Shown: in pieces, positions 18,145-27,982 of the stretch
Position numbering within the stretch: the stretch's first letter is position 1
How the letters are laid out: each line of letters opens with the position of its first letter
Assembly: GCF_002288635.1 (NCBI RefSeq)
Contig: NZ_NRSW01000001.1
Span: forward strand, 907,080-971,079
Source of the DNA: Mucilaginibacter sp. MD40
GTDB lineage: Bacteria > Bacteroidota > Bacteroidia > Sphingobacteriales > Sphingobacteriaceae
DNA length: 64,000 bases
Reading direction: 5' to 3'
Made by a program: the position numbers and the translations under genes
The notes under the pieces: generated by a model
Told to the model about the DNA's origin: nothing
Seen by the model: only the letters and a program-made list of their open reading frames with translations
Database searches by the model: none

Positions 18145-19641
18145 ATGCAAAAACGCTACATGGTAATATGGTTTCGTCATTTGACAACGGACTGGCTAAC
18201 GCTTCATAAGCCGGAATTAAAAGACGCGCCTTTTGCTTTTATAGCTCCAGAACGTAACCGCATTATCATTACCGCTGCTAACACAATAGCAGAAACGCAA
18301 GGCATATATAGTGGAATGACTGCGGCTGATGCCAAAGCCATCACAAATAACCTAAAGGTTATGAATCACTTACCTGGTAAAGAAGCAAAACTGTTAAAAC
18401 AATTAGGCTTATGGTGTATCAGGTATACGCCAACAGTAGCTGTTGATTTGCCTGATAGCTTAATTTTAGATATATCCGGCTGTGCACACTTATGGGGTGG
18501 CGAACGCGGCTATTTAAAGGAGGTAGTAAATAAAATACGGTCATCGGGATATGATGCAAGGGCTGCTATTGCCGATACTATCGGTGCTGCCTGGGCTATC
18601 AGCCATTATGGAAAAACAACCCCTATTGTAGGATGTGGCGAACAGGCACAGGCATTACTTAACTTACCTCCAATAGCATTACGTTTAGAAAATTCTGTAC
18701 TTCAAAAACAGCAAAAATTAGGTTTTTCTACCATCAAAAGCTTTATACAAATTCCACGTACTGTACTGCGCAGGCGATTTGGTGATAGCTTTCTGTTAAG
18801 GCTGGCCCAAGCTTTTGGAACTGAAGATGAACACTTTGTTCCACTTACTCCGCCAGTGCCTTATACTGAAAGATTACCTTGCCTTGAACCCATAAGAACC
18901 GCTAAGGCTATTGAGGTCGCTATCACAAAATTATTAGAAAGCTTGTGTATGCGCCTACAGCAAGAGGGTAAAGGTATTCGCAAAGCAATATTAAAATGCT
19001 ACCGTGTTGATGGTAAAATGGTGCATGCAACTATCAGCACCAATCGCGGCTCGCATAGCGTATCGCATTTGTTTAAACTTTTTGAATTACAGATCAATAA
19101 AATAGAGCCTGCTTTGGGAATTGAGTTGTTTCTTTTGGAAGCATCAAAAGTAGAAGATATTGATCCTATACAAGAGAAGTTTTGGGTTGGTAAACCAGGA
19201 CTGCATGATACCGCTTTGGCAGAACTGTTAGATAAGTTGGCGGGTAAAATTGGCGATAAAGCTATATACCGATATTTGCCATCAGAAAATTATTGGCCTG
19301 AGCGCGCTATTAAAAAAACATCATCTTTAACCGAAACACCGACAACAAAATGGCGAAATGACAGGCCGAGGCCTATACGCCTATTACAGCGCCCCGAACC
19401 CATTGAGGTAATGGCGCTCCTACCCGATTATCCACCAAAATTTTTTACTTATAAAGGCAAGCGGCACATAGTTGAAAAAGCGGATGGCCCTGAACGTATT
19501 GAGCGTGAATGGTGGCATGATAAGGGTGCGCACCGGGATTATTATGCCATTGAAGATACTGAAGGGCAAAGGTACTGGCTATTCAGATCAGGCCATTACG
19601 ACGCTGCCCCACAGTGGTACTTACACGGTTTTTTTGCATAG
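18145..19641 (+). CDS. imuB: ImuB, catalytically inactive Y-family polymerase-like protein
   Basis: 498 residues with Y-family polymerase architecture (palm/fingers, thumb, little finger). The first catalytic acid of active family members (DMDAFF in Pol IV) is replaced by a WFRHLTTDW-type stretch, and the usual SIDE motif reads LILDISGC. This matches ImuB, a non-catalytic hub that recruits DnaE2 to the clamp and lesion. The C-terminus (residues ~400-498) contains the conserved PPKFFTYKGKRHIVEKADGPERIE block. Its stop is 2 bases before the dnaE2 ATG. Confidence 0.9.
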   Translation: MQKRYMVIWFRHLTTDWLTLHKPELKDAPFAFIAPERNRIIITAANTIAETQGIYSGMTAADAKAITNNLKVMNHLPGKEAKLLKQLGLWCIRYTPTVAVDLPDSLILDISGCAHLWGGERGYLKEVVNKIRSSGYDARAAIADTIGAAWAISHYGKTTPIVGCGEQAQALLNLPPIALRLENSVLQKQQKLGFSTIKSFIQIPRTVLRRRFGDSFLLRLAQAFGTEDEHFVPLTPPVPYTERLPCLEPIRTAKAIEVAITKLLESLCMRLQQEGKGIRKAILKCYRVDGKMVHATISTNRGSHSVSHLFKLFELQINKIEPALGIELFLLEASKVEDIDPIQEKFWVGKPGLHDTALAELLDKLAGKIGDKAIYRYLPSENYWPERAIKKTSSLTETPTTKWRNDRPRPIRLLQRPEPIEVMALLPDYPPKFFTYKGKRHIVEKADGPERIEREWWHDKGAHRDYYAIEDTEGQRYWLFRSGHYDAAPQWYLHGFFA

Positions 19642-19643
19642 CT

Positions 19644-22600
19644 ATGAAGTACGCTGAACTACAAGCCACATCAAATTTTAGCTTCCTGCGCGGAGGGTCG
19701 CATCCTGAAGAGCTGGTTGAGCAAGCCGCTTTATATGGCTATGAAGCCATAGCTATAGTTGATCGTAATAGCCTTGCAGGAATTGTTCGTGCACATATTG
19801 CAGCGAAAAAGTTAAAGCTCAAATTTATTCCTGCTTGCAGGCTTGATCTGGTGGATGGGACGAGTTTGCTTGCTTACCCTACTGATCGTGATGCTTATGG
19901 CCGGCTTTCGGCTTTATTAACGGTTGGTAACTTACGTGCTGAAAAGGGAGAGTGCCATTTATACAAAGCCGATGTTTATACACACAAGGAAGGGATTAAG
20001 TTCATCGTCGTCCCTCCTGATGCATTGAACGCACGATTTGATTATGATGATGGATTTAAGAAAGACATAAAAGAGTACAAGGACGAATTCGGCGAGTCTT
20101 TATACATAGCAGCCGCACGCTCCTATAGCGGCGATGATGCTAAAAGATTAGCGCGTTTATCTACATTAGGCATACCCATGGTAGCCGTAGGCGATGTATA
20201 TTACCATGAGTTAGCCCGGCGCGAATTACAAGATATTTTAACTTGTATCCGCGAAAAATGTACCATACATACAGCCGGCTTTAAACTGCATGCCAATGCC
20301 GAGCGGTTTATTAAGCCTGTAGATGAAATACATCGCTTGTTTCGGCAATATCCTGAGGCTATTGAAAATGCATTGTTAATTGCAAATGCCTGTCAATTCT
20401 CATTAGACACCTTAAAATATATTGAGCCTGAAGAAAAAATAGTTGATGGCCTTACACCTCAGGAACGATTAACTAAATATACGTGGGCTGGCGCACGGGA
20501 ACGTTATGGTAACATACCAAAGAAAGTTTCCGATCAGATAGATTTTGAGTTAGCCTTTATCGAAAAGCGAAATTTGGCACCCTACTTTTTGCGGGTATAT
20601 AAATACACCCAAAGGGCCGAAGAATTAGGTATTCTGCACCAGGGGCGTGGTTCGGCAGCTAACTCAACTGTTTGTTATTGTTTATCTATAACAGCGGTAG
20701 ACCCCATGAAATCCCGCTTGTTGTTCTCTCGTTTTATGTCTGATGCCCGCGAAGAATGGCCGGATATCGACGTGGATTTTGAGCACGAACGGCGCGAGGA
20801 GATTATCCAGCATATTTACGAATATTATGGCCGGGAACATGCTGCCATTGTTGCTACTGTAACGCAAGAACGCCATCGAGGTGCTATTCGTGATGCCGGT
20901 AAAGCGATGGGCTTATCTGACGACACGATCAAACGAGTGGGTGCTACTATTTGGGATTTTAGTAAAGAAGGTTTTGATGAAAAGCGCTTACGAGAACAAG
21001 GATTAAACCCACATGATCCTCTTGTTAAAAAAGTTCTGCAATTAACTACCCAACTAATGGGTTTTCCCCGGCAATTGGGGCAGCATACGGGTGGGTTTGT
21101 TATAACGGATAATAAACTATCAGACCTGTGCCCGGTAATGAATGCGCGGATGGAAAACCGAACGCAATTGGAGTGGAATAAAGATGACCTGGAAGCATTA
21201 GGAATTTTAAAAGTGGATGTTTTAGGTCTGGGCATGCTAACCATGATCCGCAAAGCGTTTGATTTAGTACTAAATCACTACGGCAAAAAACTAACCTTAG
21301 CTAATGTACCACAAGATGATCCAAAGGTCTACGAAATGATTTGCCATGCCGATACCATCGGTGTTTTTCAAATTGAAAGCCGCGCACAAATGTCTATGCT
21401 GCCACGGCTTAAGCCCAATTGTTTTTATGATTTGGTTATTGAAGTAGCAATTGTTCGTCCCGGACCAATTCAGGGTGATATGGTGCATCCCTATTTAAGA
21501 AGGCGTAATGGCGAAGAATTTCCGGAATACCCCAAGCCTGAATTAGAGGAAATATTAAGCCGAACACTGGGTGTACCCTTGTTTCAGGAACAAGCGATGG
21601 AAATAGCCATTGTGGCAGGGGGCTTTACACCTGCGGAGGCTGACGAGTTAAGGCGTAGCATGGCTAGTTTCAAAGCAAATGGCAAATTAGGCCTTTACGA
21701 AAAAAAATTAGTTGGCGGTATGATAGAAAGAGGCTATGAAAAAGAGTTTGCACAGCGAATATTTAAACAACTACAGGGTTTTGAAGGTTATGGTTTTCCA
21801 GAAAGCCATGCGGCATCATTCGCCTTATTAGTTTATATATCATCGTGGCTAAAATTCTATTATCCCGATGTTTTTTGCGCGGCTTTGCTCAACAGCCAAC
21901 CTATGGGCTTTTATCAACCGGCACAAATAGTGCGTGATGCAATAGACCATAATGTTAAGGTTTTGCCCGTTGACGTAAACTACTCTTTTTGGGATAATAC
22001 TTTGGAAGAAAAAAATGGCGAATACTATGTAGTTAGGTTAGGTTTCCGGCAAATAAAGGGATTGCGTGAAGATGACATGCGATTACTTATATCTGCACGT
22101 AAAACACCATATAGCCATGTTGATCAATTATGCAGCGCTGGTATTTCTGAAGCGGCGTTGGAAATATTGGCAGATGCAGATGCTTTTCGTTCATTAGGTT
22201 TAGATCGGCGCAAAGCGTTATGGGAAGTGTCGGCTTTAGGAGATAGGCCACTGGCTTTATTTAAAGATACGCTATCAGAAAGCGTAAAAGAAATACAGGT
22301 ACAACTACCATTGATGACAGAAGGAGAACACGTAGTGCAGGATTATTCTTCAACAGGATTATCCTTAAAAAATCACCCAGTTGCTTTGGTACGCGAAAAA
22401 CTGGCTTTGCTACATAATACTAAAATTGCTGACTTAAAAAAGATGAAAGATGGTGATCTTGTAAGTGTAACAGGTTTAATAACCGTTCGTCAAAGGCCAG
22501 GCACAGCCAAAGGCGTATTGTTTATGACTGTTGAGGATGAAACAGGGGCGGCCAATGTGGTAGTTTGGCAAAACCTGTTTGATAAATACCGAAAAGAAAT

Positions 22601-22850
22601 TATCCAGTCGCGGTTGTTTATGGTACAAGGCAAATTACAGATCGAAGGCGAAGTGATCCATGTGGTAGCTAACAAATGCTTTAATTTAAATAGCGTGCTT
22701 CGTGGCTTAACACAAACTACTGAAGATAAACTACCGTTCTTAATGGCAAGAGCGGATGAAACTACCAAGCCATATCATGGTGGCAATAAAGGCGAAAAAC
22801 ATACTGGCAAACAAGAAGAGATTTTTTATAAAGGACGGAATTTTAGGTAA
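19644..22850 (+). CDS. dnaE2: Error-prone DNA polymerase III alpha subunit DnaE2
   Basis: 1068 residues from ATG 19644 (MKYAELQATSNFSFLRGGSH); an upstream in-frame start overlaps imuB. An N-terminal PHP domain (~1-280), then the polymerase core with GRGSAANSTVCYCLSITAVDP and the catalytic PDIDVDFEHERREE block. The third catalytic Asp lies in LKVDVLGLGML. A helix-hairpin-helix/clamp region follows, and a C-terminal OB fold (~960-1040, VSVTGLITVRQRPGTAKG). It is shorter than replicative DnaE and carries out mutagenic translesion synthesis together with ImuA and ImuB. Confidence 0.95.
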   Translation: MKYAELQATSNFSFLRGGSHPEELVEQAALYGYEAIAIVDRNSLAGIVRAHIAAKKLKLKFIPACRLDLVDGTSLLAYPTDRDAYGRLSALLTVGNLRAEKGECHLYKADVYTHKEGIKFIVVPPDALNARFDYDDGFKKDIKEYKDEFGESLYIAAARSYSGDDAKRLARLSTLGIPMVAVGDVYYHELARRELQDILTCIREKCTIHTAGFKLHANAERFIKPVDEIHRLFRQYPEAIENALLIANACQFSLDTLKYIEPEEKIVDGLTPQERLTKYTWAGARERYGNIPKKVSDQIDFELAFIEKRNLAPYFLRVYKYTQRAEELGILHQGRGSAANSTVCYCLSITAVDPMKSRLLFSRFMSDAREEWPDIDVDFEHERREEIIQHIYEYYGREHAAIVATVTQERHRGAIRDAGKAMGLSDDTIKRVGATIWDFSKEGFDEKRLREQGLNPHDPLVKKVLQLTTQLMGFPRQLGQHTGGFVITDNKLSDLCPVMNARMENRTQLEWNKDDLEALGILKVDVLGLGMLTMIRKAFDLVLNHYGKKLTLANVPQDDPKVYEMICHADTIGVFQIESRAQMSMLPRLKPNCFYDLVIEVAIVRPGPIQGDMVHPYLRRRNGEEFPEYPKPELEEILSRTLGVPLFQEQAMEIAIVAGGFTPAEADELRRSMASFKANGKLGLYEKKLVGGMIERGYEKEFAQRIFKQLQGFEGYGFPESHAASFALLVYISSWLKFYYPDVFCAALLNSQPMGFYQPAQIVRDAIDHNVKVLPVDVNYSFWDNTLEEKNGEYYVVRLGFRQIKGLREDDMRLLISARKTPYSHVDQLCSAGISEAALEILADADAFRSLGLDRRKALWEVSALGDRPLALFKDTLSESVKEIQVQLPLMTEGEHVVQDYSSTGLSLKNHPVALVREKLALLHNTKIADLKKMKDGDLVSVTGLITVRQRPGTAKGVLFMTVEDETGAANVVVWQNLFDKYRKEIIQSRLFMVQGKLQIEGEVIHVVANKCFNLNSVLRGLTQTTEDKLPFLMARADETTKPYHGGNKGEKHTGKQEEIFYKGRNFR

Positions 22851-23265
22851 GCACATGTAGATACTTGCTATGTGTTGGCTATTAATAGGGTTTTTGAACA
22901 GACTTATCTTGCGAAGCATTTAATGTTAATTTTAGGTGCACACTCATTAACTTTTTTATTGTTTGCTTATTAGATGAAATTTCCGGCTATATTGCGGCGA
23001 AAACTGCCTGATTAAGTTATCGGTGGACATTTACTCATCACTTGTTGAGATCGTTGCGCTCGGTTGATAAAAAAGCTATTAATGGCTTTATTAGAATTCG
23101 AGATGACCTTAATTATTCATTGATCTGGCTATAAAAAGCTTTGCATTGCAAGTAGTTTTAGGATGAAAATCTTCAACGAATACCATTATTCCTCATACAC
23201 CTGAATAGCTGCAAGTTGTTTGCCTTTTTTTATGCCTGATATGCGTTTTAGTAGTACCTACTCTA
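22851..23265. other. Intergenic stretch with inverted copy C of the dispersed repeat
   Basis: 415 bases, no credible gene. It holds the inverted partial repeat at 23006-23061. Both flanking genes point into it, so it is a convergent gap, but no clear T-tailed terminator was found. Confidence 0.55.
23006..23061 (-). repeat. Dispersed intergenic repeat, inverted partial copy C
   Basis: On the minus strand it reads GAGCGCAACGAT..., then GATGAGTAAAT, then CCACCGATAACTTAATCAGGC. It lines up with the middle of copy A (GAGCGCAACGA, GATGAGTAAAT, CCATCGAAAGGTTAATTCAAGGC). Confidence 0.5.
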
Positions 23266-23691
23266 TCACCGCACCCGCGTCCAATATTGTGATTTTCCGA
23301 ACAGGAGTATTCCCTTATAGCCTCTTACCTTCATGGTACCATCATCCTTGAGTTTCAGGTAGCATTTATACGTTTTTTTACTTTTAGGGTCAAATATCAT
23401 CCCATCCCAGCGGTTGCCACCAGAGTATTTAAAATCCTGAAGAATATATATACCTAAAAATCTTGTAGGCAAACGCAAGTTTATCTTCTTATCAATACTT
23501 AAGGTAGCGTTGCTTAATTTTCCGTAATACAAGCTGTCCTTTCGGGTTATGGTTATCCGGGCTTTTTGGTCGGCAGTTTGCCAGGTACCTAAAATGCTAT
23601 CGGCAGCGGGGCCATTATTTAATTGAACATCCTGCCCATAGATCGGTATATAGGAAAGTGCTATGAGGAGGATTAAAAGACTTTTCTTCAT
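23266..23691 (-). CDS. Exported DUF2147-family protein
   Basis: 141 residues. Signal peptide ~1-19 (ends PIYGQ). The mature part is an all-beta domain with the DUF2147 pattern: LGTWQTADQKARITITR, then KLSNATLSIDKK, GGNRWDGMIFDPKSKKTYKCYLKL and RGYKGILLFGKSQYWTRV. Family function is unknown; proteins are periplasmic or outer-membrane associated and lipocalin-like. It is a single gene divergent from rmuC. Confidence 0.85.
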   Translation of the reverse strand: MKKSLLILLIALSYIPIYGQDVQLNNGPAADSILGTWQTADQKARITITRKDSLYYGKLSNATLSIDKKINLRLPTRFLGIYILQDFKYSGGNRWDGMIFDPKSKKTYKCYLKLKDDGTMKVRGYKGILLFGKSQYWTRVR

Positions 23692-23873
23692 GGGGTATAA
23701 TATTATTACAATAGCAAGCCTTTAAGCTTTAAATGGTTTTGAACTACCTTAAAGCGCCTGGTTGTAAATAAGTTCATCAAAAAATGCTTAAGCTATACAA
23801 GCCTTACCAACACTTACTTTTTTAGCAAATATTATTTAATTACCTTCGTTTTTACTAAAATTTTTGTCAAATC

Positions 23874-25235
23874 ATGAATGAGGCTTTATTTGGTATATGT
23901 GGGTTACTAACCGGTATAATTTTAGCTTTCTTATTTAAAAAATCCGGTAATCAGGCTTCATTAAACGAATTAGGTAACCTTCGGTCTGAAAATCAAGACC
24001 TAAAAATATCACTTGCCAGGTCAGACGAAAAGGTAAGTCATCTAATCAGCGAAAATGAAAATATCAGCCGGTATTTTAAAGATGAGCAAATTCGATTGCT
24101 TGATGAACTTTCCTATGAACGTTCTCAATTAGCGCAGGCTAATCAAAATTTAGAATCCGCACGCTCGTATTATAAAGCACAGCAGGAAAAAATTGCTGAG
24201 CAGAAAGAGGAAATGGAAAATACCCGGAGACATTTCCAACTCGAATTTGAAAATATAGCCGAGAAATTACTAAAGGAAAAATCGCGTGAGTTCACAGACA
24301 TCAACAGGCTAAATATTGATGCAATTATTAAGCCACTTAAAGAAAATATAAAGCAATTTGAGGAAAAGGTGGATAAGGTTTACAACATGGAAGCTGCCGA
24401 GCGGAATACCCTGAAAGGGGTAATTACGCAACTCATGGAATTGAACCAAACCATCAGCGCCGAAGCATCAAACTTAACCAGGGCATTAAAAGGCGATAAT
24501 AAAAAACAGGGTAACTGGGGCGAGGTGATATTAGAAAAAGTACTGGAAAGGAGCGGTTTAGTACGTGACCGTGAATACCGCATACAGGCCGGTTTAAATC
24601 AAATGGATGGCACACGTTTACAACCTGATGTAATTATTGACCTTCCGGATAACAAACATTTAATTATTGATGCGAAGGTATCGCTCATTGCTTACGAGCG
24701 CCTGGTAAACGCTGAAACGGAAGAAGAACGTAAGCTTTATTCAAAAGGACATATCGAATCCGTACGCGGGCATGTACACAATCTGGCATCAAAAAATTAT
24801 CATGACCTACACCAGGTTAACTCGCCGGATTTTGTATTACTGTTTGTTCCGATAGAATCCTCTTTCAGCTTCGCGGTGCAGCTGGATGCCGAGCTATTTA
24901 GCGATGCATGGGAAAAACGGGTGGTAATTGTCAGCCCGAGCACTTTGCTGGCCACTTTGCGTACCATAGCCAGCATTTGGAAACAGGAGCGGCAAAACCG
25001 TAATGTATTGGAAATAGCCCGCCTTAGCGGTACCATGTATGATAAATTTGTGGGCTTTGTAAATGATATGGAAAGCATTGGCAAAAACATTAGCCAAACA
25101 CAAACCGCATATGCCAATGCCTTTAACAAACTAACTGATGGCGCAGGTAACCTCACCATCACCGCCGAAAAAATTAAGAAATTAGGCGCTAAAGCTAATA
25201 AGCAGATAGACAATAAATATATTGGCGATGAATAA
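23874..25235 (+). CDS. rmuC: RmuC-family DNA recombination protein
   Basis: 453 residues. An N-terminal hydrophobic anchor (~5-20), a long coiled coil (~30-140), and the conserved RmuC core from ~170 (KGDNKKQGNWGEVILEKVLERSGL, then QPDVIIDLPDNKHLIIDAKVSL). The core carries the DAK element of a PD-(D/E)xK-like nuclease fold (D at ~252, then IDAKVS). E. coli rmuC limits inversion at short inverted repeats; the exact activity is not settled. It faces thiL convergently with a 16-base gap. Confidence 0.93.
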   Translation: MNEALFGICGLLTGIILAFLFKKSGNQASLNELGNLRSENQDLKISLARSDEKVSHLISENENISRYFKDEQIRLLDELSYERSQLAQANQNLESARSYYKAQQEKIAEQKEEMENTRRHFQLEFENIAEKLLKEKSREFTDINRLNIDAIIKPLKENIKQFEEKVDKVYNMEAAERNTLKGVITQLMELNQTISAEASNLTRALKGDNKKQGNWGEVILEKVLERSGLVRDREYRIQAGLNQMDGTRLQPDVIIDLPDNKHLIIDAKVSLIAYERLVNAETEEERKLYSKGHIESVRGHVHNLASKNYHDLHQVNSPDFVLLFVPIESSFSFAVQLDAELFSDAWEKRVVIVSPSTLLATLRTIASIWKQERQNRNVLEIARLSGTMYDKFVGFVNDMESIGKNISQTQTAYANAFNKLTDGAGNLTITAEKIKKLGAKANKQIDNKYIGDE

Positions 25236-25251
25236 TTAGAACTATAAAATT

Positions 25252-26295
25252 TTATTCAGCTTTAAATGCGTTCCATCCCTGTGCTTTCAGTTCATGCACA
25301 TTGCCTGATTTGGTGATGAGCGAGCATCCTTCATTAGGCTCAGTAACATAGCCAATGATAGATATATCCATCTTATGCTTTATCTTATCATAATCGGCCT
25401 GTTTAACGGTAAACAGTAGTTCATAATCTTCGCCGCCACTTAAAGCACAAACAGTAGGATCAAGGCCAAATTCACGGGCAGTTTCGTAGGTCATTGGATC
25501 AATAGGTATTTTTTCCTCATATAACTTACAACCTTTATTGCTCTGCTTACAAATGTGTAATATTTCCGATGCCAAACCATCAGATACATCTATCATGGCG
25601 GTAGGTTTAACACCTATTTCTTGTAAAAGGTCAATAATATCCTTACGTGCCTCGGGTTTAAGCTGCCTTTCAACAATATAATCCTTGCCTTCAAGGTCGG
25701 GCTGTATGTTCGGATTCTCGAGATAGACCAGTTTCTCCCGCTCCAGAAGTTGCAAACCCACATAGGCGCCACCCAAATCGCCTGAAACACATATCAGGTC
25801 GCCTTCTTCGGCTGTGTTACGATAAACCACCTCTTTTTCATCAGCATATCCCAAAGAAGTAATACTGATCACCAGGCCCTGCTTCGAGGCTGAAGTATCG
25901 CCCCCAACAATATCCACGTTATAATGGCCACAAGCCAGGTATATACCTTCGTATAGCTCCTCTATAGCCTCCAAAGGAAATTTGCTGCTCATGCCGATAG
26001 ATACAGTTATTTGAGTAGCTATACCGTTCATAGCATAAATATCACTTAGGTTAACCTGCACTGCTTTGTAGCCTAAATGCTTTAAAGGAGTATAGGCCAA
26101 ATCAAAATGAATACCTTCCAGCAACAGATCAGTAGATACCAGCGCCCTTTTATTTTGATAATCCAGCACAGCGGCATCGTCGCCAACGCCCTTCACTGTA
26201 CTTTTTTGAACCAATTTTATATTTTTTGTAAGATGGCTGATCAAGCCAAACTCTCCTAATGCTTCCAGGTTAGTTTTCTCTCCGTTTTCAAACAT
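25252..26295 (-). CDS. thiL: Thiamine-monophosphate kinase
   Basis: 347 residues, usual length for ThiL. It phosphorylates thiamine monophosphate to thiamine diphosphate using ATP. AIR-synthase-like fold: GVGDDAAVLDYQNKRALVSTDLLLEGIHFD near the N-terminus, SIGMSSKFPLEAIEELYEG, a GGDTSAS metal/ATP loop (~135), MIDVSDGLASEILHI (~237) and ALSGGEDYELLFTV (~285). All key acidic motifs are intact. It is a single gene with no other thi gene nearby. Confidence 0.95.
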   Translation of the reverse strand: MFENGEKTNLEALGEFGLISHLTKNIKLVQKSTVKGVGDDAAVLDYQNKRALVSTDLLLEGIHFDLAYTPLKHLGYKAVQVNLSDIYAMNGIATQITVSIGMSSKFPLEAIEELYEGIYLACGHYNVDIVGGDTSASKQGLVISITSLGYADEKEVVYRNTAEEGDLICVSGDLGGAYVGLQLLEREKLVYLENPNIQPDLEGKDYIVERQLKPEARKDIIDLLQEIGVKPTAMIDVSDGLASEILHICKQSNKGCKLYEEKIPIDPMTYETAREFGLDPTVCALSGGEDYELLFTVKQADYDKIKHKMDISIIGYVTEPNEGCSLITKSGNVHELKAQGWNAFKAE

Positions 26296-26483
26296 AATGT
26301 TCCGAACTACTGACGCTTTTAAAAATCAACATCTGATAGATGCTGTAATAGCCAGTGTTCAAAAATACGAAAGATGCTTCACAAATGCGTTTCGAATGAA
26401 ATTACGTAAATTTTATCTTACATAAAGTTAATTAACAATAGATTAATAACAACCGAGTATTTTTACGCAGAAAATATATTTAT

Positions 26484-27917
26484 ATGAAGTTTAGAAAATT
26501 ACTCCTCGTTTATTTGTCTGTTGTATTGGTAGTTGCCGGTTGTAGAAAAGATCCTGTACAGGTACAAAATACCGACAATGGTGGTAACCAAACTCCCGTT
26601 GCCAAGCCATATACCATAGTTGAAGATTTTGAAACCGGATCTAAAACCGCTTATGCGGCTGCAGATGTACAACTAACAACCGGCTTATGGAATTTCAACG
26701 ATGCCCTTTTAGGCAACCTGGCAGCTGATGTTAAAAACGGAAATAAATCAGTTAGGTTAAGAACAGGAGATATCACGATGAAATTTGATATTTCCAACCT
26801 GCAGCAGATCAGTATTAAACACGCCAAATATGGTACAGATGCTAATTCTACCTGGCAACTGATGATGTCTGTTGATGGTGGTACCACCTACACACAATTA
26901 GGTAGCGATATTACAGAAACCAGTACAACATTTGTTACCGATTCATTTAAGATAACTGTTAACAAACCGGTTAGATTCCGTATACAAAAAACAGGTACTA
27001 CGCGTATTAATATTGATGATATTACCTTTAAAGGTACAGGTGATGCCGGTTTAACAGTAGGCCCGCCAGATACCGGCAGTGATGATAACGGTGGAAATAC
27101 CGGTACAGGTACCGCGGCACCAGAAAGAGGCATTACCGCAGGTGCTGATGCACAACCCGTTAACGGTGATAACAGTAACTTATTAATGGGTAACCCTTCA
27201 AATGCCCAGCCTGCCGTTGTAATGGCTAATAACTACCTTATAGACCAAAGCTATTATGTAGAATCATACAGCAGCGATAGGGGTACACCTAACTGGGTAA
27301 GCTGGCACTTGGACGCTACCAACATTACCAACGCAAGCTCAAGACTTAATAACTTTGCTGGCTTTGCCGGCTTACCTGCTGCTTTTTATCATGTGGAGAG
27401 TAACAGCTATTCAGGTTCTGGTTTTGACAGGGGACATAACTGTCCGTCTGCAGATCGTACAAGTTCAGCAAACGCCAATTCGGCAACTTTCTTAATGACC
27501 AATATGATTCCGCAGGCGCCCCAAAATAATCAGCAAACCTGGGCTAATATGGAAAATTACCTGCGCGAACAAGTGGTTGCAGGTAACGAGGTTTATATTG
27601 TAATGGGCAGTTATGGAATGGGCGGTACCGGCTCAAACGGAACCTTTAATAAAATAAACAACGACCATGTTACTGTGCCCAGCAATGTTTGGAAAGTTGC
27701 CGTTATTATACCTACCGGTAATAACGATATTAACCGCGTAAGCACAGATACGAGGGTTATAGCGGTAAACACACCAAATATCAATACCATTAACAGCGAT
27801 TGGAAACAATACCGTGTTACCGTACGCGATATTGAAAAAGCAACCGGCTATAACTTATTTTCAAGTTTACCACAAAACATACAGGATGTTATTGAAACCA
27901 GAAAGGATAATCTGTAA
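26484..27917 (+). CDS. Secreted DNA/RNA non-specific endonuclease, lipoprotein
   Basis: 477 residues. Lipoprotein signal ends VVAGCRK. Residues ~45-190 form a beta-sandwich of the choice-of-anchor kind (VEDFETGSKTAYAAADVQL ... INIDDITFKGTGD), then a Gly/Asn-rich linker (~193-212). The nuclease domain (~225-470) contains the betabetaalpha-Me signature DRGHNCPSADR (~315-325) with its catalytic His, and NMIPQAPQNNQQTW providing the Mg-binding Asn. It probably degrades extracellular nucleic acids at the cell surface for phosphate or nucleoside scavenging. A bidirectional terminator separates it from nadA. Confidence 0.92.
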   Translation: MKFRKLLLVYLSVVLVVAGCRKDPVQVQNTDNGGNQTPVAKPYTIVEDFETGSKTAYAAADVQLTTGLWNFNDALLGNLAADVKNGNKSVRLRTGDITMKFDISNLQQISIKHAKYGTDANSTWQLMMSVDGGTTYTQLGSDITETSTTFVTDSFKITVNKPVRFRIQKTGTTRINIDDITFKGTGDAGLTVGPPDTGSDDNGGNTGTGTAAPERGITAGADAQPVNGDNSNLLMGNPSNAQPAVVMANNYLIDQSYYVESYSSDRGTPNWVSWHLDATNITNASSRLNNFAGFAGLPAAFYHVESNSYSGSGFDRGHNCPSADRTSSANANSATFLMTNMIPQAPQNNQQTWANMENYLREQVVAGNEVYIVMGSYGMGGTGSNGTFNKINNDHVTVPSNVWKVAVIIPTGNNDINRVSTDTRVIAVNTPNINTINSDWKQYRVTVRDIEKATGYNLFSSLPQNIQDVIETRKDNL

Positions 27918-27937
27918 TCAAATCAACCCAATAAAAA

Positions 27938-27968
27938 ATCCCTTCATATTGATAATGAAGGATTTTTT
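27938..27968. terminator. Bidirectional terminator between the nuclease gene and nadA
   Basis: ATCCCTTCAT (27938-27947) pairs with ATGAAGGAT (27955-27963) with one bulged C. It is preceded by AAAAAA and followed by TTTTTT, so it can serve both convergent genes. Confidence 0.85.
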
Positions 27969-27982
27969 AATTGTATAAATTT

